From an uncultured Alphaproteobacteria bacterium (GTDB lineage: Bacteria; Pseudomonadota; Alphaproteobacteria; Rickettsiales; UBA1997), in NCBI GenBank assembly GCA_903858915.1, contig CAIOKL010000092.1, positions 1 to 5,666 on the forward strand: 5,666 nucleotides of DNA, read 5' to 3'. The number at the start of each line of letters is the position of its first letter. The first letter of the stretch is position 1. This document shows, piece by piece, positions 1-5,666 of the stretch. The notes under the pieces were generated by a model. It saw only the letters and a program-made list of their open reading frames with translations, ran no database searches and was not told the origin of the DNA. The translations under genes were made by a program, and so were the position numbers.

Positions 1-59
1 CAGTGCTCAATGGGCAACTGGCTGGTGATGATGGTTGCCTTGTTGCCGGCACGGTCATA
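1..59 (-). mobile_element. istB: IS21-family istB fragment (C-terminal part of the transposase helper ATPase)
   Basis: Translated on the minus strand, this stretch gives YDRAGNKATIITSQLPIEH. The ATIITSQLP-x-EH signature is typical of the sensor region of IstB, the AAA+ ATP-binding helper of IS21-family transposition, about two thirds of the way along that ~250-residue protein. Only about 19 residues are present before the left edge. G+C is about 55% (33 of 60 bases) against about 35% in the next 150 bases, so it is compositionally foreign to its neighbour. No IS terminal inverted repeat or target duplication is seen at the join, which lies inside the istB coding region. That speaks against a simple insertion and for recombination, a decayed element or an assembly chimera. 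Confidence 0.65.
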
Positions 60-206
60 AGTTAAAACTCCACCACTCGACACAACAATCGGCACAAAAT
101 TATGCTTTTTTAAAGATTTAGCAATGTCAATCGTACCCCTTTCAACTCCGCCACTTTCTAAGGAGGGAATGATTTGTAAAATTACTTTTTGTTTAGAATC
201 TTCCAT
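1..206 (-). CDS. N-terminus of group 4-type glycosyltransferase, joined in frame to an IstB fragment (partial, open at left edge)
   Basis: The ORF starts with ATG at 206-204 and stays open for 68 codons to the window edge. Residues 8-47 (VILQIIPSLESGGVERGTID, then SSGG near residues 43-46) match the N-terminal Rossmann half of the group 4 glycosyltransferases common in alphaproteobacteria, which use nucleotide-sugars to build cell-surface glycans. The GGVERG loop is the usual donor-side glycine motif. In that family Tyr50 would be followed by a segment like ELxRAG and about 300 more residues. Here residues 51-68 read DRAGNKATIITSQLPIEH, which is IstB, not glycosyltransferase. The protein as written would therefore be non-functional as a glycosyltransferase. 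The start lies 4 bases after the purA stop, so it was probably the last visible gene of the same operon. No Shine-Dalgarno sequence is visible. Family call is confident for the first ~50 residues; the gene as a whole is broken or mis-joined. Confidence 0.7.
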   Translation of the reverse strand, partial: MEDSKQKVILQIIPSLESGGVERGTIDIAKSLKKHNFVPIVVSSGGVLTYDRAGNKATIITSQLPIEH

Positions 207-210
207 ATTT

Positions 211-1482
211 TTAATTTACAATAATTGTTTCGTCGCGCTTAGGGCCAGTTGAAATTATCGACACCTTAACTCCGCACAAAGATTCTATTTTTGCAATATA
301 ATCGAGTGCTAATTTTGGCATTTTATCGCGAGAATTAATTCCAACCGTTGACTGTTTCCAGCCTTCCATTTCAATATAAATTGGCTCGATTTTATTCCAC
401 AATTCTATTGATTGCGGTAAATAATCAAACTCAATTCCATTAATTTTATAACCAACGCAAATTTTGATTTTATCTAGCTTATCTAGTACATCAATTTTTG
501 TTAAAGCAACTTCTTTTACTGATGATAAATTAATTACTTGTTTAACCAAAACCGCATCGAACCAACCACATCTTCGATTGCGACCCGTAACCGTCCCAAC
601 TTCGTTACCTTCAATTCTGATAAACTCACCAATTTCATCATTTAATTCAGTTGGAAATGGCCCCGAACCAACTCTAGTGGTATAAGCTTTTAAAATGCCA
701 ATAGTTTTATGGATTTCGGCGATACCGAGACAAGAACCAAGCGCAATTTGTCCAGCAATTGTGTTACTTGAAGTGACGAATGGATAAGTTCCAAAAGTGA
801 CATCGAGAAGCGCCCCTTGCGCGCCCTCAAACATAACTCCCGAGGTTTTTTTAAGAATTTGCGCAATTTCGTAAGAAGATTTTGTGTAATCTAAAATTTT
901 ATTTTGAATCGGTTTTAATTCTTCCAAAACATCATTTAATTCAACTTTTTTTGCTCCCAAACTTTGACGCAAAAGATTGTGATAAAATAATAAATTTTCG
1001 ATACGATTTTTTAAAACTTCTTGGTCTCGCAAATCGCATATTCTAAGCGCGCGTCGTCCGACTTTATCTTCATAAGCTGGTCCGATTCCACGACCGGTTG
1101 TGCCAATTTTATTATCGCCTTTTTGCAATTCTAAAAGTTGGTCAAGTTCGCGATGAACCGACAAAATCAAAGAACAATTATCGGCAATTGCTAAATTTTG
1201 TGGAGTGATTTTTATGCCGGCATTTTCAATTTTTTCAATCTCTGAAAATAAGGCGATGGGATCAACCACCACGCCACTTCCAATCACCGAAAATTTACCA
1301 CGAATTATGCCCGACGGAAGCAAACTTAATTTAAAAGTTTTGTCGCCAACTTTAATGGTGTGTCCAGCATTATGTCCGCCTTGAAATCGAACCACCGCAT
1401 CGAAATTATCTGATAAAAAATCAACTATTTTGCCTTTGCCTTCATCGCCCCATTGTAAACCAATTATCGCAGTATTTTTCAT
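211..1482 (-). CDS. purA: Adenylosuccinate synthetase
   Basis: PurA (EC 6.3.4.4) joins IMP and aspartate using GTP to make adenylosuccinate, the first committed step from IMP to AMP, in the cytoplasm. The 423 residues are close to the usual 425-432, so it is complete. Residues 8-18 carry the GDEGKGK P-loop-like motif, with catalytic Asp13. GGHNAGHT includes catalytic His41. GTTGRGIGPAYEDK follows at about residue 128, then FEGAQG and GTYPFVTSSNT around 218-240 (IMP and GTP site), TRVGSGPFPTEL, RNRRCGWFDAV, LTKIDVLD (guanine recognition), and STVGI near residue 380. The C-terminus has ISTGPKRDETI. All key residues look intact. The start ATG sits 1 base after the upstream zinc-finger stop, which suggests translational coupling; no Shine-Dalgarno sequence is seen. 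Base composition matches the bacterial core of the window. Confidence 0.98.
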   Translation of the reverse strand: MKNTAIIGLQWGDEGKGKIVDFLSDNFDAVVRFQGGHNAGHTIKVGDKTFKLSLLPSGIIRGKFSVIGSGVVVDPIALFSEIEKIENAGIKITPQNLAIADNCSLILSVHRELDQLLELQKGDNKIGTTGRGIGPAYEDKVGRRALRICDLRDQEVLKNRIENLLFYHNLLRQSLGAKKVELNDVLEELKPIQNKILDYTKSSYEIAQILKKTSGVMFEGAQGALLDVTFGTYPFVTSSNTIAGQIALGSCLGIAEIHKTIGILKAYTTRVGSGPFPTELNDEIGEFIRIEGNEVGTVTGRNRRCGWFDAVLVKQVINLSSVKEVALTKIDVLDKLDKIKICVGYKINGIEFDYLPQSIELWNKIEPIYIEMEGWKQSTVGINSRDKMPKLALDYIAKIESLCGVKVSIISTGPKRDETIIVN

Positions 1483-1483
1483 G

Positions 1484-1699
1484 TTAATTTTTGTTATTTT
1501 TATTTAAGAAATTTGCAGAATTTTTAGAATTATTCAAAGAAAAATATTTGCTACAATAAGGACAAACAACAAAATCTTTTTCTCCCATATTTAGATATAC
1601 CAAAGGATGCTTCGAACTTGAATTTCCGCCATCGCAAGAAACTTTCTTGCTATTAACATACAAAACATCACTATTTTTAAAATTTATTTGCTGATTCAT
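1484..1699 (-). CDS. Small CHCC zinc-finger protein (zf-CHCC family)
   Basis: A 71-residue protein with one Cys-His-Cys-Cys site: Cys22 in VSCDGG, His31 in KHPLVYLNM, and Cys46 and Cys49 in VVCPYCSKYF. This layout is the zf-CHCC family, which includes small alphaproteobacterial proteins and the mitochondrial complex I accessory subunit NDUFS6. The family binds zinc; the bacterial members' role is not well defined, and a link to respiratory complex I here is inference only. The Asn/Lys-rich last ~17 residues look disordered. It is the first gene of the minus-strand cluster and its TAA is 1 base from the purA ATG, so the two are almost certainly cotranscribed. The start chosen is the ATG at 1699-1697, the only one ahead of the motif. 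The spacer upstream of it is A/T-only near the start, with no Shine-Dalgarno sequence. Confidence 0.9.
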   Translation of the reverse strand: MNQQINFKNSDVLYVNSKKVSCDGGNSSSKHPLVYLNMGEKDFVVCPYCSKYFSLNNSKNSANFLNKNNKN

Positions 1700-1773
1700 T
1701 TTTATATTTTAAATTATAAATTATTCATTTATAGATAAATTACTTTAATAAACCAAGATTTTCAACAACCAAA
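1700..1773. promoter_or_regulatory. Divergent intergenic spacer between the zinc-finger/purA cluster and the dsbD-like gene
   Basis: This 74-base, very AT-rich gap lies between two start codons facing away from each other, so it must hold promoters for both directions unless transcription comes from further off. No operator palindrome or riboswitch-like fold is evident. For the plus direction only weak -10-like hexamers (such as TTTAAT at 1744-1749) can be seen, without a matching -35, and none is claimed. Confidence 0.55.
1737..1765 (-). promoter_or_regulatory. Possible sigma70-type promoter for zinc-finger protein-purA-glycosyltransferase
   Basis: On the minus strand, TTGAAA (1765-1760) is followed after exactly 17 bases by TAATTT (1742-1737). 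The first matches the -35 consensus at 4 of 6 positions and the second is a fair -10. Transcription would begin about 30 bases before the zinc-finger start. In such AT-rich DNA similar pairs arise by chance, so this is a tentative call. Confidence 0.3.
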
Positions 1774-3597
1774 ATGCAAATATTTTTAAAAACTTTAATA
1801 TTGTTTTTTTTAGCCCTACAAAACAGCTTCGGCGCAAGCTCTTTTTCGCAAAAACATGAATTGAGTGGGGCGGAAACTTCGCTAATTTCAAGCTTTTACC
1901 AAGAAAATGGCGCAAAGAAATTGGTGGCGGGCGTTGAATTTAAACTCCGCGAAGGCTGGAAAATTTACGGCAATGATGATAGTGGCATGGGCATGCCCCC
2001 AGAATTCAATTTTAGCGCTTCGCAAAATTATAAAAATCACAATATTTTTTATCCGCAAGCGATCGATGGATTTGAAAAAATCGGTAGCGAAGAAATTAAA
2101 TATAAATATTACAAAAATTCAGTAATTTTTCCAATTTTTATTGAAACTGCCGATCAAAATCAACCAACAAAATTAAATTTAAAACTTTCTTTTGCATTGT
2201 GTAAAGATGTCTGCGTCCCCGTCAATCAAGAGTTTAGCATTGATGTAAATAATGAAATTGACATGGCTTCTATCAATAAAATTGAAAAATTTTATGGACA
2301 AAATCTTGTTGAAAAAAATCTTCAATCTTCGCAAGATTTTTCTGGAATCGATATGTCTTTGAAAATCAATGGCGCCAAAAAAAATCCCAATAAAATTTAT
2401 TTAATGATTTTATTGGCAATGTTCGGAGGCTTGATTTTAAACATTATGCCTTGCGTTTTACCGGTTATTTCCATCAAATTAATTTCGGTTCTCAAGCATT
2501 CGGGTGCGCCAATTTCTAAAATTCGTTTTAGTTTTTTCTCAACCATCATTGGAATTTTAAGTTGTTTTGTAGTTTTGGCTTTTTTCTCCTACGCAATTCA
2601 GTCCGCAGGAAGCTCTCTCGGCTGGGGATTTCAATTTCAAAATCCATTTTTTCTCATTTTTTTGATAATAATTTTAGTATTTTTTATCGCCGAACTTTTG
2701 GGAATTTTTGAAATAACTTTTAGTCAAATTTTAGCAACAATTCTTGATAAAAAAATTTCTGAAAAAGAAGCGCAAAAAAATATTTTTATGCCTAATTTTT
2801 TATCAGGAATACTGGCAGTTCTCCTTGCCACTCCTTGCTCGGCGCCATTTTTGGGAAGCGCTATTTCTTTTGCACTTACCCAAGATTTTTTAACAATTTT
2901 ATTAATTTTTACTTTCATTGGAGTCGGATTTTCTGCGCCTTATGTAATTTTAATTATTTCTCCGCAACTCATAAATTTCTTACCAAAACCCGGAAAATGG
3001 ATGATTAAAATTAAGCATTTAATGGCAGGTTTCCTATTGGCAACGGCGGTTTGGCTTACCTTCGTTTTAAGTAATACCATCGGAATTTTTCCATCATTGT
3101 TAGTGGCGGTTTTTTCAATTTTAATTTTTTGTTCATTAAAAATTAAAACCAAAATGGTTAAAATAATTTTTATAACAATAGTCATAATTTTATCCTTCAC
3201 CCTGCCCTTTGATTTTCATGATCGCCAATTAAAATCAAAATCCGAGCAAGATACTTATTGGCAATTTTTTGATGAATCGATTTTACAAAATCTAATCGCA
3301 CAAAATAAATTAATAATTGTCGATGTAACTGCCGATTGGTGCCTAACTTGCAAATTTAATAAAATGTTAGTTTTGAATGACAAAGAAATTATTAAAAAGC
3401 TGAAAAGTGGCGAAATTATTGGTCTCAGAGCTGATATTACTAAGCCGGATTCTGATGTTATGAAGTTTTTGGCCAAACATAATCGTTATGCGATTCCGTT
3501 CAACGCAGTTTATGGTCCAAATGCTAAAAACGGCCTTCTTGCTAGCGAATTTTTGAACAAAAAACAACTTCTCGAACTAATTGAAAAAGCTCAATAA
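1774..3597 (+). CDS. dsbD: Thiol:disulfide interchange protein, DsbD/ScsB family
   Basis: This inner-membrane protein passes reducing electrons from cytoplasmic thioredoxin across the membrane to periplasmic thiol proteins. All three DsbD modules are present in 607 residues. A signal peptide spans residues 1-20, with likely cleavage after NSFG or just beyond. A periplasmic N-terminal domain covers about 21-195, with the redox pair Cys143/Cys147 in ALCKDVCVP and a GMGMPPEF motif like the GLPPEF of ScsB-type proteins. Eight predicted membrane helices lie at about 208-479, with the paired cysteines Cys227 (NIMPCVLP) and Cys355 (ATPCSAPF). A C-terminal thioredoxin-like domain has VTADWCLTC (Cys523/Cys526) and a probable cis-proline at 575 (YAIPFN). 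The longer N-domain and GLILNIMPCVLPV are closer to ScsB than to enteric DsbD. Its partners, perhaps cytochrome c maturation or a DsbC/ScsC-like protein, are not in the window. The ATG at 1774 is favoured because the signal peptide starts there; no Shine-Dalgarno sequence is visible. It is transcribed alone, ending in a hairpin. Confidence 0.93.
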   Translation: MQIFLKTLILFFLALQNSFGASSFSQKHELSGAETSLISSFYQENGAKKLVAGVEFKLREGWKIYGNDDSGMGMPPEFNFSASQNYKNHNIFYPQAIDGFEKIGSEEIKYKYYKNSVIFPIFIETADQNQPTKLNLKLSFALCKDVCVPVNQEFSIDVNNEIDMASINKIEKFYGQNLVEKNLQSSQDFSGIDMSLKINGAKKNPNKIYLMILLAMFGGLILNIMPCVLPVISIKLISVLKHSGAPISKIRFSFFSTIIGILSCFVVLAFFSYAIQSAGSSLGWGFQFQNPFFLIFLIIILVFFIAELLGIFEITFSQILATILDKKISEKEAQKNIFMPNFLSGILAVLLATPCSAPFLGSAISFALTQDFLTILLIFTFIGVGFSAPYVILIISPQLINFLPKPGKWMIKIKHLMAGFLLATAVWLTFVLSNTIGIFPSLLVAVFSILIFCSLKIKTKMVKIIFITIVIILSFTLPFDFHDRQLKSKSEQDTYWQFFDESILQNLIAQNKLIIVDVTADWCLTCKFNKMLVLNDKEIIKKLKSGEIIGLRADITKPDSDVMKFLAKHNRYAIPFNAVYGPNAKNGLLASEFLNKKQLLELIEKAQ

Positions 3598-3604
3598 TCT
3601 TTAC

Positions 3605-3657
3605 GCTAAATTATTAATTACAAAACCGCGTTTTAGATTAATTTAGCTTATTGTTTT
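3605..3657 (+). terminator. Imperfect hairpin with trailing T-rich tract, likely terminator between convergent genes
   Basis: The outer arms GCTAAATTA (3605-3613) and TAATTTAGC (3639-3647) are a perfect 9-base inverted repeat. Inside, AAAAC (3622-3626) and GTTTT (3630-3634) pair across a CGC loop, leaving a small asymmetric internal bulge. On the plus strand it is followed by TTATTGTTTT, fitting an intrinsic terminator for the dsbD-like gene that ends 8 bases before. On the minus strand the stem begins directly after the stop codon of the converging ORF but no T-run follows, so it is a weaker stop in that direction. The stem is AT-rich and so only moderately stable. Confidence 0.55.
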
Positions 3658-4562
3658 CGAGTTATTTTATAAATTCTATTATCGAGTTTTATCAAAACGC
3701 CTTCTTTACTTTTTTCAAGATCTTCCTCAATTTTTTCGAAAGAATCCTTAAAAATATTTTCTCCAAATGCCTTATTAAGAGTTTCAATTATTGTTGATAA
3801 TTTAAATAAATACTCTTTATCAATAAATATTTTTGGCGAAAAAACTTTAAGAATATCATGGCAATTCTCATCGGATTCTCTAGGGTCGCAAACCTTATTA
3901 ATTCTTTCAAGTTTTCCAGCAATCATAAATCCTGAAAGATATTTTTTATTAAATTTATTGTTAAAAACATTACCCTCGTAAAACCAATTATCTAAATAAT
4001 AAAAATTCTTAAGCTGTATATTTTTCTTAAAAAAACCAATGCTTTCTTTATAATAATAATTTCTCAATAGCAATCCGTGACTTTTGTTATGATAAGATAA
4101 GAAATGTGACAAATATATTCCCCCAATATTTAAATAAAAAACATTTAAGTCTTTATATTTTTCTTTAATTTTTGGATCTTTTTTATCGAAATTTTCCTCA
4201 AAAATATCTTTAAAAAAAATCGGCCCAGATAATCTTCTAAACTTTTTATAATTTTCATTCATACTTTCCTCGGATGGAAAATCTTGAAGCAAACCATTCT
4301 TTATCGCTCTAGTAAGAAATCTAACTTCATTTTGTTTTTCATGAATATTTTTTTTATGAATAATGTTATAATTAAAAATGTTAACCAAAGCCACCGAAGC
4401 AGAGCATATTAGCACAAAAAAGTGAATAATAATTTTTTGCCTTTTTTTGCTAGTGTAAAGTCTCGAATTTTCCAAAATATAGCCAATGTAAGCCATTAAC
4501 AAAAAACCCATTCCAAGGAATTGTAGGAACACTTGAACAAAAGCAGTTTTATATTCGGTAGA
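3648..4562 (-). CDS. Unrecognised membrane protein, ~304 residues, N-terminus replaced by COX1
   Basis: I do not recognise a family. The segment after the COX1 break has a first hydrophobic helix (about segment residues 7-30, including FLQFLGMGFLLMAYIGYI), a short basic linker (SRLYTSKKRQK), a second helix (about 44-68, IIIHFFVLICSASVALVNIF), and then about 235 mainly hydrophilic, Lys/Asn/Phe/Tyr-rich residues. The last ~100 residues hold two cysteines ten residues apart (VCDP and ENCHD) and a helical, acidic-basic stretch near FEKIEEDLEKSKEG. This looks like a membrane-anchored protein with a soluble C-terminal domain; which side it faces is unclear because basic residues flank both ends of helix 2. 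In-frame ATGs at 4511 and 4496 could be starts, but both would cut helix 1, so the true start probably lies just before the join and has been lost. G+C is about 23-25%, lower than dsbD or purA. It converges on the dsbD-like gene, stopping at the hairpin. Confidence 0.5.
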   Translation of the reverse strand, partial: STEYKTAFVQVFLQFLGMGFLLMAYIGYILENSRLYTSKKRQKIIIHFFVLICSASVALVNIFNYNIIHKKNIHEKQNEVRFLTRAIKNGLLQDFPSEESMNENYKKFRRLSGPIFFKDIFEENFDKKDPKIKEKYKDLNVFYLNIGGIYLSHFLSYHNKSHGLLLRNYYYKESIGFFKKNIQLKNFYYLDNWFYEGNVFNNKFNKKYLSGFMIAGKLERINKVCDPRESDENCHDILKVFSPKIFIDKEYLFKLSTIIETLNKAFGENIFKDSFEKIEEDLEKSKEGVLIKLDNRIYKITRKQ

Positions 4563-5666
4563 AAGAATCCAGAAATGAATTTTACCTAAATTTTCAGAAT
4601 ATTGATATCCTGTCATTTTAGATACCCAATAATAGAATCCACCGATTAAACCGAATACCGCCCCCATAGATAATACGTAATGGAAGTGAGCTACTACGTA
4701 GTAAGTGTCATGGAATGCAACATCTAACGCTGCGTTAGAAAGTACTACACCAGTGAATCCACCAATTGTGAATAAGAAAATGAATCCAATAGCCCATAAC
4801 ATAGGTGTATCTAAGTGAATAGATCCGCCCCACATTGTAGCGATCCAAGAGAAAATTTTAATTCCAGTTGGAACAGCAATAATCATAGTAGCTGAAGTGA
4901 AATAAGCACGTGTATCAACGTCTAAACCTACTGTATACATATGATGTGCCCACACAATGAATCCTAAAATCCCAATAGATACCATAGCATATACCATACC
5001 TAAGTATCCAAATGTTTGTTTACGTGAGAACGTAGATACAATTTGGCTTACGATCCCGAAAGCTGGTAAAATCATAATATACACTTCTGGATGACCAAAG
5101 AACCAGAATAAATGTTGATATAAAATTGGGTCACCTCCCCCAGCAGGGTCAAAGAATGAAGTGTTGAAGTTTCGATCTGTTAAAAGCATTGTAATTGCTC
5201 CTGCTAAAACAGGTAATGCTAATAATAATAAAATGGCAGTAACAAATACTGACCAAACGAATAATGGAAGACGATGCATCGTCATCCCAGGGGCGCGCAT
5301 GTTAATAATTGTTGTAATGAAGTTTACTGCTCCTAAAATAGAAGAAGCTCCTGCAAGGTGTAAACTAAAAATACCTAAATCTACGGCTCCACCTGGATGA
5401 CCTGTTAGGCCGGACAGCGGCGGATACACTGTCCACCCAATACCAGGCCCTACTTCTACAAAGCTAGAAGTTAAAAGTAATAATAATGCTGGTGGTAATA
5501 ACCAGAATGAAATGTTATTCATTCGAGGGAATGCCATATCTGGGGCTCCAATCATTAATGGAACGAACCAGTTCCCAAAACCTCCAATTAATGCTGGCAT
5601 TACTAAGAAGAATACCATTAATAAACCGTGAGCTGTAACTAAAACGTTGTAGAGTTGATTGTTTCC
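3648..5666 (-). CDS. Composite ORF: COX1 fragment continuing in frame into an unknown membrane protein (partial, 5' end off right edge)
   Basis: The frame is open from the right edge to TAA at 3650-3648, giving 672 codons. The ATG at 5618 is not a true start: the 16 codons before it read GNNQLYNVLVTAHGLL, ordinary COX1 sequence, so the gene begins beyond the window. Codons 1-368 are COX1 and codons 369-672 are unrelated. COX1 should continue after HFWIL with a segment like FIGVNLTFFPxHFLG and the GMPRR heme-propionate arginines; instead it reads STEYKTAFVQ and carries on as a different protein. A natural oxidase lacking helices XI-XII and ending in a 300-residue foreign tail is not known to me and would be unlikely to work. 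The change in G+C, from about 40% to about 23-25%, falls at the same place. I treat this as two truncated genes joined by rearrangement or, more likely, by assembly; the two halves are described separately. Confidence 0.6.
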   Translation of the reverse strand, partial: GNNQLYNVLVTAHGLLMVFFLVMPALIGGFGNWFVPLMIGAPDMAFPRMNNISFWLLPPALLLLLTSSFVEVGPGIGWTVYPPLSGLTGHPGGAVDLGIFSLHLAGASSILGAVNFITTIINMRAPGMTMHRLPLFVWSVFVTAILLLLALPVLAGAITMLLTDRNFNTSFFDPAGGGDPILYQHLFWFFGHPEVYIMILPAFGIVSQIVSTFSRKQTFGYLGMVYAMVSIGILGFIVWAHHMYTVGLDVDTRAYFTSATMIIAVPTGIKIFSWIATMWGGSIHLDTPMLWAIGFIFLFTIGGFTGVVLSNAALDVAFHDTYYVVAHFHYVLSMGAVFGLIGGFYYWVSKMTGYQYSENLGKIHFWILSTEYKTAFVQVFLQFLGMGFLLMAYIGYILENSRLYTSKKRQKIIIHFFVLICSASVALVNIFNYNIIHKKNIHEKQNEVRFLTRAIKNGLLQDFPSEESMNENYKKFRRLSGPIFFKDIFEENFDKKDPKIKEKYKDLNVFYLNIGGIYLSHFLSYHNKSHGLLLRNYYYKESIGFFKKNIQLKNFYYLDNWFYEGNVFNNKFNKKYLSGFMIAGKLERINKVCDPRESDENCHDILKVFSPKIFIDKEYLFKLSTIIETLNKAFGENIFKDSFEKIEEDLEKSKEGVLIKLDNRIYKITRKQ
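4557..4571. other. Junction between COX1 and the unknown membrane protein
   Basis: On the minus strand COX1 identity holds through HFWI (4577-4566) and the Leu codon at 4565-4563, and is lost from TCT (4562-4560) on. No inverted or direct repeat, IS end or splice-like signal was seen around this point. Confidence 0.6.
4563..5666 (-). pseudogene. coxA: Cytochrome c oxidase subunit I fragment (5' end off the window, 3' end missing)
   Basis: COX1 is the catalytic subunit of aa3-type oxidase, reducing oxygen at the heme a3-CuB centre while pumping protons. Numbering from the right edge, His13 (VTAHG) and His329 (HFHYV) are the heme a ligands and His327 is the heme a3 ligand. The CuB ligands are His192 (GHPEVY, with cross-linked Tyr196) and His241/His242 (AHHMY). 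The D-channel APDMAFPRMNN, the GHPEVY glutamate and the K-channel lysine in PTGIKIFSW are also present. The spacing between the first and last heme a histidines is 316 residues, as in bovine COX1 (317). The fragment ends at HFWIL, losing helices XI-XII and the GMPRR arginines. Wording such as DVDTRAYFTSATMIIA and VLSMGAVF resembles mitochondrial COX1 at least as much as alphaproteobacterial CoxA, so an organellar origin is possible. All Trp codons are TGG, so no mitochondrial code is needed. Confidence 0.85.

Noticed and set aside
1..60. Clean IS21 insertion into the glycosyltransferase gene
   Set aside because: The join lies within istB coding sequence rather than at a TG/CA terminus, and no terminal inverted repeat or target duplication is visible.
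1700..1773. Riboswitch or purine-regulator operator upstream of the purA cluster
   Set aside because: The 74-base spacer is almost pure A/T with no conserved riboswitch core or clear palindrome.
3648..4562. COX1 intron with an in-frame homing endonuclease, suggested by LSGFMIAGK resembling a LAGLIDADG motif
   Set aside because: Mitochondrial cox1 introns often carry ORFs fused to the upstream exon, so this was considered. But the motif lacks the acidic residues, there is no second copy about 100 residues away, the segment has two membrane helices, and no downstream COX1 exon appears before the convergent gene.
5161..5400. Plus-strand ORF of 79 codons, and similar short ORFs at 464-685, 1907-2125, 2724-3200 and 3255-3567
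   Set aside because: All lie opposite or out of frame within strongly conserved genes and show no family motifs; they are shadows.
5616..5618. ATG as the start of a COX1 gene inside the window
   Set aside because: The frame continues upstream with conserved COX1 residues including the heme a histidine, so the start is beyond the right edge.
1..5666. CRISPR arrays, tRNA or rRNA genes, attachment sites, toxin-antitoxin pairs
   Set aside because: No regularly spaced repeats, cloverleaf-like sequence, rRNA motifs or tandem small-gene pairs were seen on reading; the window is almost entirely coding.

Overview
The window is a compact, AT-rich stretch (about 25-35% G+C in the central genes, by hand count of sample lines) that looks like an alphaproteobacterium, possibly of a rickettsia-like or other reduced-genome lineage. 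The evidence is a small CHCC zinc-finger protein of the alphaproteobacterial/complex I accessory type directly upstream of purA, a ScsB/DsbD-type disulfide reductase, and very short gene spacing. The lineage is inferred from recognised protein motifs only, without a database search.

Layout. Positions 1-1699 are a minus-strand gene cluster read as zinc-finger protein, then purA, then a group 4-type glycosyltransferase, with gaps of only 1 and 4 bases. The glycosyltransferase has only its first ~50 residues: near position 45-60 the reading frame passes directly into the C-terminal part of an IS21-family IstB transposase helper that runs off the left edge. A 74-base divergent spacer (1700-1773) separates this cluster from a plus-strand dsbD/scsB-like gene (1774-3597). 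That gene meets a minus-strand ORF (3648-5666) tail to tail over a hairpin.

The minus-strand ORF at the right is composite. Its first 368 codons (5666-4563) are an excellent cytochrome c oxidase subunit I with all the heme and copper ligands but open at its 5' end. Its last 304 codons are an unrecognised two-helix membrane protein of much lower G+C. COX1 breaks off before its last two helices.

The three intact genes have separate jobs: AMP synthesis (PurA), a probable small zinc-binding protein, and electron transfer to the periplasm for disulfide reduction (DsbD-like). They do not form an evident pathway. The main point of caution is that both ends of the window carry an in-frame join between unrelated proteins with a step in base composition. 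The simplest reading is that a short bacterial contig has chimeric ends, with a repeat-derived IS fragment on the left and a COX1 fragment, perhaps organellar, on the right. I did not find a convincing new defence, mobile or regulatory system; the unrecognised 304-residue membrane protein is the one real unknown.
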